From assembly GCF_963678635.1 (NCBI RefSeq), contig NC_087062.1:93411845-93475844 (forward strand): a DNA stretch of 64,000 nt. The letters run 5' to 3'. Positions 1 through 12,117 of the stretch are shown in pieces. Each line of letters opens with the position of its first letter. Position 1 is the first letter of the stretch. Position numbers and translations under genes: made by a program. Origin of the DNA: Symsagittifera roscoffensis (taxonomy: Eukaryota; Xenacoelomorpha; Acoela; Convolutidae). Under the pieces are notes generated by a model. That model was not told where the DNA came from. It worked only from the letters and a program-made list of their open reading frames with translations, and ran no database searches.

Positions 1-228
1 AACTAAAAATTTTTAGCCCTGATTTTAGTAAAAATTACGTTGTCTGGATATTCGAGACCCAGCTATGAGGCTATTTTAGCATGTAAAGTAAACTTAAAAA
101 ATTTGTTTGGTTCATGGACGAAAAGATCAAATAGATCAAAAATTAACTGACAGCGTCGAGACGGCGAAAAAAGAAAAGAACTAAGGCAACTGAAGTTGGA
201 GATTTTTCCTATCTTCTACTGCTGTGTC

Positions 229-2048
229 ATTTCTGGGCGGAAGTTATACGGACTTTTTAATGCACCCTTGGTAGGCCTTTCTGCGGCAAAAGACAAGCAT
301 AATCAGCAAACATTTCAGTGAAGAACTCAACCCCGGGCGTGTGCCCGAATTAGGGGCCTTAATATCCTGTATTGAACTAGACTGAAGGTTCGGATAATCC
401 GACAAGTATACTTAACTTTTTCCTACTTAAGACCGAAAATTCCGGATGTGGGGGGTAGGGTGGGAAGTCATTAACCCAATACTCCCAAGGCTTTGGAACT
501 AAAAAAATCAAAAAACAAAGTGTAAAGCTACAAAATAGAAAATAATTTTAAAAAAGGCCAAAACAAAAATACTCTAAGCGAAAAAAAACGAAAAACAGAA
601 AAAATCCAAATTGACGAAAAACATTTTAAAAGAAAGACAAAACTTATGTTTTTTTTCCGGATGAGATTTGAATCAACTTTCCTGTTTGTTCTTGTTCCAG
701 ACTGATTTTTTTCATTCCTGATAGAAAGATCAAGTGCTGTGGTTGTAGGTTAGGTACCCCCCTTTTGATTGGTGTTTGAGTATTTTAGCACAATAGTGTT
801 AATTTGGCCGGCGACCAGAGGGTAGAGCAGCAAGCTGACAGACGTGCTTCAGACATAACAGGGTTCATCAAAGACAATATACACAAAGGCTGTTGGATAT
901 CGTTGTCACAATTTTTGTTTCGTTCGGGAAAAAATCAACAAACGTTTGTACCCTCCATCAGTTGCAAATTTCCTAAATAAGTGTCTTATTTCGTATGTTT
1001 CGGTTAATATGAGGGTACAAATGTAATATTTGCCTGGAATTACATACCGAAGGAAAATAAAGCTAGGTTATCAAACGACTGGCTAGCGTCTAAGCACAGC
1101 TTCACATGCTTTTAACCGTCTCTACCAAAGCCAGTTCAATGTGTGGTCCATTAACATCGGGTCGACAAAAACGTTACAATTTAAGACTCCCGACCAAACC
1201 GCGCAAACTAACTTAGTTACTTGCAAAATTAGTGAGCTCATGGCTGGGTCTCAATATCCTCAGACCACGATGTCACTCCTAAAAACAGGGCTTCTTCATA
1301 ATTACTATATTTCTATTGTTTTTTTTCTTCAGTAGATAAAAATCATCATATCCATCAGAGATGGATCAACCCTTTCCCTCAACTCCCAGCTTTTCATTAT
1401 CGGAAAACGAACCTAATGTTATTTAATTCAATTGAGGGCATTTCGGGAAGCTAAAATGTGTTTAAAAAGTTTTCACTCTTTCCAGTTTCCAGTCTTCTCC
1501 GAAGACCCTTCTGGAATCTTGAATCCGGTCGAAGGGCTGTCTTGTTGTGAACCAGGAAGGGTTGTGAACCAGGACAAAAAGTTCTGTCTGTTTTTTGTAT
1601 CAGCGAAAATCTTTGTTCTGTTTTTTTTTTCCGGTTGTTCAGTATTCGCGAAAACTAAAATTGTCCCGTGTTTTTACAAATAAACTTTTTTTCTAAAACT
1701 TCACATGTCAGTCAAAAACGACCTCCAAGTCGTTTAATTGAACAATGAAAACCGTTAGTTCTTTGAAACAGCCAATTCTCTCACTAAACTACTCCAAATA
1801 AAAAAAAAGTTACGGCCATGCAATTCAGGCCATTTTGGTCGAATGTCACATACTCCCGGGACAGCACGCTCAATGTCCTCCTTGAACTTCGAGTAACTCA
1901 TCGGAATAGTACAGATTCACCGAGCAAAAATTACAAAGTGCTTGAAAAAAATTTTTATCCGCATCACATCGAGTAACTACGTGCTATAAATGGCATCATT
2001 ATACGTTGCTATAGCCTTCTAACCCTTCAATAATCCGCACTTTGAGCA
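229..2048. other. Unit-1-specific insert, no recognised gene
   Basis: Units 2-4 run straight from 'tcttctactgctg' into 'gatatgacca'. In unit 1 these two blocks are separated by this segment. It is either an insertion in unit 1 or an ancestral stretch lost from the others. Open frames at 1,141-1,335 and 1,432-1,683 are short and look like chance. It contains a degenerate tRNA-like stretch near 810-880 and an inverted copy of the array motif near 1,346-1,384. No TIRs or coding domain were recognised. Confidence 0.6.
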
Positions 2049-2639
2049 TATGACCAAATAAAAAAAAAATTTCTGACTTTTAATTTCATTGTTTCAATTT
2101 AGAACACCTCCTCCTTAGGCTCAAAAAGTATTGGGACGCAGGACGGTCCTGCCACTCAAAAAGCTAAAAAAAAAAAACCAATTTTCCATCTTACCTTCGG
2201 AAATTTAGTTCTACTGGTCCTGAATACTAAAATTGCAAAACATGGTATCTAGAAAGAACAATGAAGTAATCTCCATCTTGAAGAGATAACTCAAGACTTT
2301 CAAGTCACCACAAAGTGAACAGTCATCTTAGTTGATTAAAAAGAATCATGCAGGCTGGAAAACTTTAAAAATACTCTCCTCTCCAGCCTTTCTAAACAAG
2401 TAGTAAATGCTTCAAAAACACTAACTTAATTCACAATGCAAACTTATAAATGCAACAAATTTTAATCTCAAATTAACTAAAAGTTTTTTCTTTCATTAAG
2501 TTTAAATTTCAAGCTTACTTGGCTTGGTTTTTCATTTGAGATTTTTTCGCACAAAACAATTTTGAGTTTCAATTTTCTCTTCTTTGTTACGCCTTTGTTA
2601 AATTCAAAACTTCTAAATTCTTCTTATCTTTCTTTTGCA

Positions 2640-5547
2640 TCTTGTCCTTCGGCTATTTTCACTGCTCCATCTCCTCCTCCTCCTGTGACATCGACTCTGC
2701 ACTCTCGGTCACTGTGTCTCGCAACACCTCAGTGACCATTTTGAAGCTGTTGGAGGCAGTCCTCCAGCACATCCGCTTTTCTATCCATTGTTTGCAACAA
2801 GGTAGAAGATCTACATTAGTTTCCCAGGATGGCACAAAGTCACATTTTTTTCCAGATCTTCCTTCAAAATTTCTTTTTTTATCTCTCCCGTCTCAATCAG
2901 TCGTCATCAACGTTCTTTTCAATGCGGTAGATACTGCTTTACGATGTGTCACGAAAGCTCGATTGAAAGCTTCTAATTCAATGTCCATTTGGTACGAACT
3001 AAACACTCTGATGTGCTTCGGCATATAATTTTTGGCATACTCATACAACCCTGCAGTCATGTTGGCTCGGAATCAATGCATCAGTCGTCTTCTGACCCCT
3101 TATTTTTTCCATCGGAGGATTTTCAGGATTTCGCATATTGTCTCAAAAAGATCTAAATCTTTTAGATTATCGAGTTTTTGCAACTGTCGTTTGGTCGGCG
3201 CTTCCTGTCAATTGTTCTCTTTGACAGGAGCTTCCGGCCATCTGATTGCTATCATAACTCCAAGTATCACTATTGATACGGGCTGTGATGAGTCTGGTAA
3301 ACCCAGGGAGAGCGGATCTCCAGAGTCCCAGATCAACACCAGACTTTTTCGCCCAGGATACCACTATGTTTGTAGCAAACAATGGCATGGGAACTCGTCA
3401 TGTGTCAACATGATGCTTCTCGAATTTCGTTTTCCTGACGCCTTCAGCAGTGGTTCCAATTCCATCATAAAACGAAGTATTTTTTGTCATTATTATCTAC
3501 TGTATTGTAACCTGTTGCTGTTAACCCTTTCTGCTTGTGTATTTCAAAATTGCTAAAGTTCCCACAATCATGTCCCATGAACGTCTTCCAAAGTATCGGT
3601 TCTAATTTTCACTTGGTTCTTCCTGGAACTGCGGCAAAGATCTTACAGAGTAACTCGTAAGATTTTTCAGACATTCTCGCAAGTTTTACACATTTCGGCA
3701 CTGAAATGTCTTGATCCACGATCGTCCTTGCGCTGTTTACATCCACTGCCACGAAAAGTGCTGGATAACGGCTTTTGCCCATTGGAGCCGACGTCGAGCT
3801 CACTGGGTATCGAGCGCGAGACAGTCTGCGTTAAATTTCACTCCGTCTGATGTTCATTTCCACTTCTATCGCATCTCTCCATTTTTAGATATACTTCTGT
3901 TCGGTTTGTAACACTCCCGGAAAAACATCTAGAACGATGGCCGCGACCGTCTCATCTTTCTGTTATAGATTCAATAGCGACTCTAAAGAATCAAACATTC
4001 TGTAGAATCCTTATGCAGTCACTAGATTCACTTCGGTTCCTCCATGACGATCTGCGATTAATTCTGTTTCCGTTCTCGTTTTCATCACTACATTTCCAAA
4101 CAGTATCGTCCATTAATTATGTTGTCTCACAAGTGTATAACTCATATAACTCTCTGGTCCTCGCATATAACTCTCTGGTCCTCAGACCTTGGCCACACAG
4201 CTAACAAGTTTGACCCATTCTTCTGGTCCCCAGCCAGGCAACTCTACACTGTTCTCTCGCTTGCTCCTAGAGGCTGTAGTCATCACGTTCTTGATGATAT
4301 TGAGGTAGCGCAAATTGCGATCTGCATTTAACTCTATCTGCACATCCTGCGTCCCTCGCAATATCATATCAGCATTTGGACTCAGGCACCATGATGGCTT
4401 CATCAATTCCCACACTAACATCAGTCTTGTTCTCAGTAACTCATCTGAGAATCCCAATCCAAATTGCACTCTGTTTTCAGATTGCGGTATGAAAGGCGCA
4501 GTCACCTTTTCTTCCAATACAAGCCCCAGTTTGACTTGCGCATTAGCAATAACTCTTATCTTCGATATTTTTGACAAGCAAAACCTCAGCAACACAGCTC
4601 GTTCATAATCGAAATAAGAATCACGTATGTCCTCATTGATGAAAGAATTATATGCCATTCCAACATTTACCGACATATATGACTTCTTTCTGATCAACCC
4701 ACAGCTTTCACTGGACTTCAGCAGCGTCCCCATTGATTTTTTTAAAAAGCCTAAGCTCTTTTTTTATTAACCTTCGCATTTCGTCGATCTTCTTCGAGGG
4801 TTCCAGCTCCACAGGATCTTTCATGTTCACTCGCATTAGTTTGCTTTGGTGAATGTCCAACAGCGCTTGTAAGTGCAAGGTCTTCGCTAGGCCTTCTATG
4901 CATCTTGGCACAGGTATTCAGCGCTGGTATCGACCTTTTTTCCAACATGAACTGAACGAAACAGAGAGCGCCTCTACGTTTCGTACACGCTTTTTCCGCT
5001 CCACAAATCATAAGGGCTCCAGAAGGACTGAGGGAGGCTCCTGCGAGGAAGTTTCATCTTCTGTTGATTCCGTCATCCCTGCCAACGTTTCCGTTCCTTC
5101 TTTGTCTTCGTCCTACAAGTTGAAGTCCAGTCTAGACGCACCACTTTCTAAGGCTTTATTGTCATCCCTTCGCACTTGGCCGGGATCCTGTTCCATTGCT
5201 TCTTCCAGTTGACGGTCTTCTTCCTCCTTGTCTTCTCGCTCTTCAATCTTCCTTGACATTGAGGGTCCTTGCTCATTGTCCAATGTTTCGACTGGAATCT
5301 TTGGCACGACTAGTTTACCTGCTGATCGGTATTCACGTTTGATCACAATTTCTTTACAACCGAAGGTCACTAGAGCAGTCTTGGTCAGCAGTTTCCTAGT
5401 TATTGCCACCTCTGGTCTCACATTCGTTACTATCAGTGCAGCTTCTTGCAAAACTGTTTTGCCTCTCATTGTAGTTGGCGCCATATCCAACTTGGCCCAT
5501 TCTTCCTCGAATCTACCAGGTAATGGACTGGCTGCTTTGCTGATCCT

Positions 5548-5593
<46 letters not shown>

Positions 5594-5652
5594 GAAATTT
5601 GCCTCAGTTTTCGGTTTCTTTCCTCGTTTTCTGGTATTAGGCTAGTAGTCAA
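2640..5652 (-). pseudogene. Array-unit ORF, unit 1 (unknown protein, decayed)
   Basis: I do not recognise this protein. Reading down the minus strand, coding-like blocks follow one another in shifting frames. They are an Arg-Glu run encoded by a (CT)n tract, then a block with GKLVVPKIPVETL near 5,320-5,260. Next come a basic helical block with KKIDEMRRLIKKELRL (4,708-4,911) and the best block (4,182-4,733, containing FGLGFSDELL and LRYLNIIKN). A block at 3,609-3,803 with DVNSARTIVDQDISVP follows, and the end near 2,640 is acidic. Several in-frame stops and frame changes make it a pseudogene here. Conservation between units at the protein-like level argues that it was coding before decay. A retroelement origin is inferred from copy number and position only. 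Confidence 0.55.
5548..5590 (-). repeat. (CT)n microsatellite, unit 1
   Basis: About 43 bases of almost pure CT on the plus strand. On the minus strand it reads (GA)n and encodes alternating Arg-Glu within the array ORF. Length differs between units, as expected for slippage. Confidence 0.9.
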
Positions 5653-7139
5653 GGAATTCTGGTTATTTCGCCATTCATTTTGCTTAAAGTCTCAAACTCC
5701 AGAGCTTCGGGTACACTTCGATATGCCCTTTGTCTGTGGTAAATAACATTGGTGTATTACGTGGGAATAGATTTTCTAATGTATTAAGATTGGCTATGGG
5801 TTTCAGAGTTTCAGATGGTAAGATGGTTTTTTCAGAAAAAAATTTGGCGCCAGATATTACCATATTTTCAGATACTGTATGGATTTACCTGTTTATAAGG
5901 ATTAGATACTCATTGTATGGAATTAAGAACTCATTAAGATAGGGAATAGGTTTTCTAATGTATTCATATAGGGAATGGCAAGGTTTCAGGGTGATGGTAA
6001 GAGAATGGTAAGAAAAACGGTATTTTTTTTAAGAATTTGTATTGAAATGTCTATTTTTTTTCGCAATAATCTCGACACGCGTTATGTAATTGGTGACTAT
6101 TACGTATAGATTGTGTAACTAATGTTTTTTTGGTTCATGGTAATTAAATGGTACGTTTTGCAAAATCTTATAATTTTTTATCAAAAAAGATGTGTTTTTT
6201 TAAAAAAAAAACTTCAAAAGCAATAGAATTTGATATAATTTGACTCAATAACTATTTTACTGGTTGATCTTAGTTAGCGAGGAAAGGGTCAATCCATCTC
6301 TAATGGATGTATTGCATAACTGTTGCTAGAACTACCAAGAACTAAGATTTTTAGCCCTGATTTTATTAAAAATCACGCTGTCTGGATATTCGAGACCCAG
6401 CTATGAGGCTATTTTAGCATGTAAACTTAAACTTCGAAAAATTTTTTGCTTCATGGTCAAAAAAATCAAATAGATCAAACACTAACTGACAGGGTCGAGA
6501 CGGCGCAAAAGGAAAAGAACTAAGGCAACTGAAATTGGAGATTTTTCCTATCTTCTACTGCTGGATATGACCAAGATAAAAAAATTTTTCTGACTTTTAA
6601 GGTCATTGTTTCAAATTAGAACATCTCCTCCTTAGATTCAAAAGGTATTGGGATGAAGGACGGTCCTGCCACTCAAAAAGCTATAAGAAACCCTATTTTG
6701 CATCTTACCTTCGGAAATTTAATTCTACTGGTCCTGAATACTAAAATTGAGAAACTTGGTATCTAGAAAGAACAATGAAGTAATCTCCATCTTCAAGAGA
6801 AAACTCAAGACTTTCAAGTCACCACAAAGTGAACAGTCATCTTAGTTGATTAAAAAGAATCATGCAGGCTGGAAAACTTTAAAAATACTCTCCTCTCCAG
6901 CCTTTCTAAACAAGTAGTAAATGCTTCAAAAACACTAACTTAATTCACAATGCAAATTTATAAATGCAAATAATTTTAGTCTCAAATTAACTAAAAAATT
7001 TTTCTTTCATTAGGTTTAAATTTCAAGCTTAAGTGGCTTGGTTTTTCATTTCAGATTTTTTCGCACAAATAATTTTGAGTTTCAATTTTTTCTTCTTTGT
7101 TACGCCTTTGCTCAATTCAAAACTTCTAAATTCTTCTTA

Positions 7140-10100
7140 TCTTTCTTTTGCATCTTGTCCTTCGGCTATTGTCACTGCTCCATCTCCTCCTCCTGTGACA
7201 TCGACTCTTCACTCTCAGTCACTGTGTCTTGCAACACCTCGGTGGCCATTCTGACGCTGTTGGAGGCAGTCCTCCAACACCTCTGCTTTTCTAACCATTG
7301 TTTGCAAAGTCTTTTAGATTATCGAGTTTTTGCAACTGTCGTTTGGTCGGCGCTTCCTGTCAATTGTTCTCTTTAACAGGAAATTCCGGCCATCTGATTG
7401 CTATCATAACTCCAAGTATGACTATTGATACGGGCTTTGATGAGTCTGGTAAACCCATGGAGAGCGGATCTCCAGAGTCCCAGATCAACACCAGACTTTG
7501 TCGCCGAGGATACCACCATGTTTGTAGCAAACAATGGCATGGGAACTCGTCATGTGTCAACATGATGCTTCTCCAATTTCGTTTTCCTGACGCCTTCAGC
7601 AGTCGTTCCAATTCCATTATCAACCGAAGTATTTTTTGTCATTATCATCTACTGTATTGTAATCTGTTGCTGTTACTCCTTTCTGCTTGTGTCTTTCAAA
7701 ATTGCTAAAGTTCCCACAATCATATCCCATGAACGTCTTCCAAAGTATCGGTTCTAATTTTCACTTGGTTCTTCCTGGAACTGCGGCAAAAATCTTACAG
7801 AGTAACTCGTAAGATTTTTCAGACATTCTCGCAAGTTTTACACATTTCGGCATTGAAATATCTTGATCCACGATCGTCCTTGCGCTGTTTACATCCACTG
7901 CCACGAAAAGTACTGGATAACGGCTTTTGCCCATTGGAGCCGACGTCGAGCTAACTGGGTATCGAGCGCCAGACAGTCTGCGTTAAGTTTCACTCCGTCT
8001 GATGTTCATTTCCACTTCTATCGCATCTCTCGATTTTTGAATATACTTCTGTTCGGTTTGTAACACTCCCGGAAAAACATCTAGAACGATGGCCGCGACC
8101 GTCTCATCTTTCTGTTATAGATTCAATAGCGACTCTAAAGAATCAAACATTCTGTAGAATCCTTATGCAGTCACTAGATTCACTTCGGTTCCTCCATGAC
8201 GATCTGCGATTAATTCTGTTTCCGTTCTCGTTTTCATCACTACATTTCCAAACAGTATCGTCTATTGTTTATGTTGTCTCACAAGTGTTTTCATGCATTC
8301 AAGACCTCCATGCATATAACTCTCTGATCCTCAGACCTTGGCCACACAGCTAACAAGTTTGACCCATTCTTCTGGTCCCCAGCCATGCAACTCTACACTG
8401 TTCTCTCGCTTGCTCCTAGAGGCTGTAGTCATCACGTTCTTGATGATATTGAGGTAGCGCAAATTGCAATCTGCATTTAACTCTATCTGCACATCCTGCG
8501 TCCCTCGCAATATCATATCAGCATTTGGACTGAGGCACCATGATGGCTTCATCAATTCCCACACTAACATCAGTCTTGTTCTCAGTAACTCATCTGAGAA
8601 TCCCAATCCAAATTGCACTCTGTTTTCAGATTGCGGTATGGAAGGCGCAGTCACCTTTTCTTCCAATACAAGCCCCACTTTGACTTGCGGACTAGCAATA
8701 ATTCTTACCGTCGAGATTTTTAACAAGCAAAACCTCAGCAACACAGCTCGTTCATAATCGAAATAAGAATCACGTATGTCCTCATTGATGAAAAAATTAT
8801 ATGCCATTCCAACATTTACCGACATATATGACTTCTTTCTGATCAACCCACAGCTTTCACTGGACTTCAGCAGCGTCCCCATTGATTTTTTTTATAAGCC
8901 TAAGCTCTTTTTTTATTAATCTTTGCATTTCGTCGATCTTCTTCGAGGGTTCCAGTTCCACAGGATCTTTCATGTTCACTCGCATTAGTTTGTTTTGGTG
9001 AATGTCCAACAGCGCTTGTAAGTGCAAGGTCTTCGCTAGGCCTTCTATGCATCTTGGCACAGGTATTCAGCGCTGGTATCGACCTTTTTTCCAACATGAA
9101 CTGAACGAAACAGAGAGCGCCTCTACGTTTCTTACACGTTTTTTCCCCTCCACAAATCATAAGGGCTCTCAAACTCTCAAAACTTCTCTTCTTTCGACTT
9201 TTTTCTTTCTTCCGAGTCATAATCTCCCATCGTCAGTCCCGTCATACACCAGGCGAAAATGAGTTTCAGCTCAGTTCTGACGCACGGTATCGCTATTAGG
9301 TCAAATATTTTCGGAGTAGTTCGCATCTCTTCTTTGAGTTAGTGTAATACTACTGCCCTCCATCGTAAGCTCATCAGTTGATCCACCGTTTCTGTGTGCA
9401 TCACAGAGGAGGCTAAGCCTTCTGCTTCATTGTCGTGCTCTGGATCTTTTCTTCCTGGTAACATTACATGGCACCTTTTTTTCCAGAGCAATGAGGTGAC
9501 CTGTAGCTGAGTTCCTGTATTCCATTATTTCCATGTATCCGCCGGCGGGTTCGTTTATCTTGACTGCGTCAGATACTGTCAATCGGTTGTACTCCTCTGG
9601 TGTCAACTGTTCTATGAAAATTTGTCTCATTTTCATCAGTGGCCGAATCAAGTAGCAATTTACTAATTCCCCCATCGAATTCGTCCGTTTGTCAAGGATT
9701 TCCCTCATCAGAGTTCTGTTGAGACCTGTTTTCAGTATCAACTGGGTCCCGTAGCACCGCACCACTGTCCAGATCTCTTCCTTAAAAGCAACTCTGTTCA
9801 TGCCACAAACTATTCTGTTTTCATGATCTCTGTGGAGAACTTACCACTCTTCTTCAGGCAGGGTCCCCAAAAAAGGTACTCAGGCTGCGCTTTCTATTTT
9901 TCTCCTGCGTGGAGGCTCTGTTTAAAATTTCTTCGCGGTAGTTTTATTCTTGCCAGGAGAATTGCTTTCCGGTAAGTTATGGCTGCATTTAGAGAAACTG
10001 AGGAAAGCTCCAGCGTGGAAGTTTCATCTTCCGTTGATTCCGTCATCCATGCCAACGTTTCCGTTCCTTCTTTGTCTTCGTCCTACAAGTTGAAGTCCAG

Positions 10101-10676
10101 TCTAGACGCACCACCTTCTGAGGCTTTATCGTCATCCCTTCGCATTTGGCCGGGATCCTGTTCCATTGCTTCTTCCAGTTGACGGTCTTCTTTCTCCTCG
10201 TCTTCTCGCTCTTCAATCTTCCTTGACCTTGAGGGTCCTTGCTCACTGTCCAATGTTTCGACTGGAATCTTTGGCACGACTAGTTTACCTGCTGATCGGT
10301 ATTCTCGTTTGATCACAATTTCTTCACAACCGAAGGGCACTAGAGCAGTCATGGTCAGCAGTTACCTAGTTATTGCCAACTCTGGTCTCACATTCGTTAC
10401 TATCAGTGCAGCTTCTTGCAAAACTGCTTTGCCTCTCATTGTAGTTGGCGCCATATCCAACTTGGCCCATTCTTCCTTGAATCTACCAGGTATTGGAGTG
10501 GGTGCTTTGCTGATCCTTCTCTCTCTCTCTCTCTCTATGTTGAAATTTGCCTCAGTTTTGGTTTTATCCTCGTTTTCTGGTATTAGGCTAGTAGTCAAGG
10601 AATTGTGGTTATTTCGCCATTCATTTTGCTGAAAGTCTCCAATTCCAGAGCTTCGGGTACACTTCGATATGCCCAT
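7140..10676 (-). pseudogene. Array-unit ORF, unit 2 (unknown protein, most complete)
   Basis: Same unrecognised protein as in the other units, with the fullest set of blocks. At the minus-strand 5' side, 10,362-10,676 and 10,083-10,352 give an N-terminal region with the Arg-Glu run, AKLDMAPTTMRG and an acidic tail. Then 9,427-9,801 gives a 124-residue block with GLNRTLMREILDKRTNSMG and YNRLTVSDAVKINEPAGG. A hydrophobic block with FDLIAIPCV follows at about 9,210-9,420. The long 8,331-8,882 block and a block containing KYIQK near 8,040 come next, ending near 7,150. KYIQK keeps a CAA codon where units 1, 3 and 4 have TAA. No catalytic motif was recognised. Gag-like or other retroelement ORF is possible; an expanded host gene is the alternative. 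Confidence 0.55.
10517..10536 (-). repeat. (CT)n microsatellite, unit 2
   Basis: About 20 bases of CT, the shortest of the five tracts. It is read as Arg-Glu on the minus strand. Confidence 0.85.
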
Positions 10677-12117
10677 TGTATGTGGTAAATATCATTGGTG
10701 TATTACGTGGGAATAGATTTTCCAATGTATTAAGATTGGCTATGGGTTTCAGAGTTTCAGATGGTATTATGGTTTTTTCAGAAAAAGTTTGGCGCCAGAT
10801 ATTACCATGTTTTAAGATACTGTATGGATTTACCTGTTTATAAGGATTAGATACTCATTGCATGGAATTAAGAACTCATTAAGATAGGGAAGAGGTTTCC
10901 TAATGTATTGAGATAGGGAATGGCAAGGTTTCAGTGTGATGGTAAGAGAATGGTAAAAAAAACGGTATTTTTTTTAGAATTTATGTTGAAATGTCTAGTT
11001 ATTTTCGCAAAAATCTCGGCACGCGTTATGTAAGTGGTGACTATTACGTATAGATTGTGTAACTAATGTTTTGTTGTCTCATGGTAATTAAATGGTAAGT
11101 TTTGCAAAATCTTATAGTTTTTTATCAAACAAGATGTGTTTTTTTTTAAAAAAAACTTCAAAAGCGATTGAATTTGAAATAATCTGACTCAATAACTATT
11201 TTACTGGTTGATCTTAGTTAGCGAGGAAAAAGTCAATCCATCTCTAATGGTTGTATGGCATAACTGTTGCTAGAACTACCTAGAAGTAAGATTTTTTAGC
11301 CCTGATTTTATTAAAAATCACGTTGTCTGGATATTCCAGACCCAGCTATGTGGCTATTTTAGCATGTAAACGTTAACTTAGAAAAACTGTTTGCTTCATG
11401 GTCAAAAAGATCAAATAGATCAAAAACTAACTGACAGGTTCGAGACGGCGCAAAAGGAAAAGAACTAAGGCAACTGAAATTGGAGATTTTTCCTATCTTC
11501 TACTGCTGGATATGACCAAGATAAAAAAATTTTTCTGATTTTTAAGGTCATTGTTTCAATTTAGAACATCTCCTCCTTAGGCTCAAAAGGTATTGGGATG
11601 AAGGACGGTCCTGCCACTCAAAAAGCTAAAAAAAACCAATTTTGCATCTTACCTTCTGAAATTTAGTTCTACTGGTCCTGAATACTAAAATTGAGAAACT
11701 TGTTATCTAGAAAGAACAATGAAGTAATCTCCATCTTCAAGAGAAAACTCAAGACTTTCATGTCACCACAAAGTGAACAATCATCTTAGTTGATTAAAAC
11801 GAATCATGCAGGCTGGAAAACTTTTAAAATACTCTCCTCTCCAGCCTTTCTAAACAAGTAGTAAATGCTTCAAAAACACTAACTTAATTCACAATGCAAA
11901 TTTATAAATGCAAATAATTTTAGTCTCAAATTAACTAAAAAAAATTTTTCTTTCATTAGGTTTAAATTTCAAGCTTAAGTGGCTTGGTTTTTCATTTCAG
12001 ATTTTTTCGCACAAATAATTTTGAGTTTCAATTTTTTCTTCTTTGTTACGCCTTTGCTCAATTCAAAACTTCTAAATTCTTCTTATCTTTCTTTTGCATC
12101 TTGTCCTTCGGCTATTG

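Larger units (their letters stand above)
1..6338 (-). repeat. Array unit 1 of a 4-6 kb tandem repeat
   Basis: First of four head-to-tail units. Its low end reads from the 'agccctgatttta' block, which recurs near 6,345, 11,290 and 15,125. The coding content runs on the minus strand. Compared with the others, this unit carries about 1.8 kb of extra sequence at 229-2,048. It also lacks about 0.8 kb that unit 2 has at about 9,170-9,995; the break is near 5,019. The unit borders are arbitrary because the array is continuous and the window starts inside it. Confidence 0.8.
6339..11282 (-). repeat. Array unit 2
   Basis: The most informative unit. It keeps the 9,170-9,995 block missing from unit 1. 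It has lost about 0.35 kb that unit 3 retains at about 12,254-12,606; the break is near 7,305. The high end carries the AT-rich block with 'gcgaggaaagggtcaatcc'-like sequence that precedes each next unit. Confidence 0.8.

Noticed and set aside
4315-4608. 97-codon plus-strand frame repeated in every array unit
   Set aside because: It is antisense to the best conserved minus-strand block (FGLGFSDELL), so its recurrence follows from the repeat.
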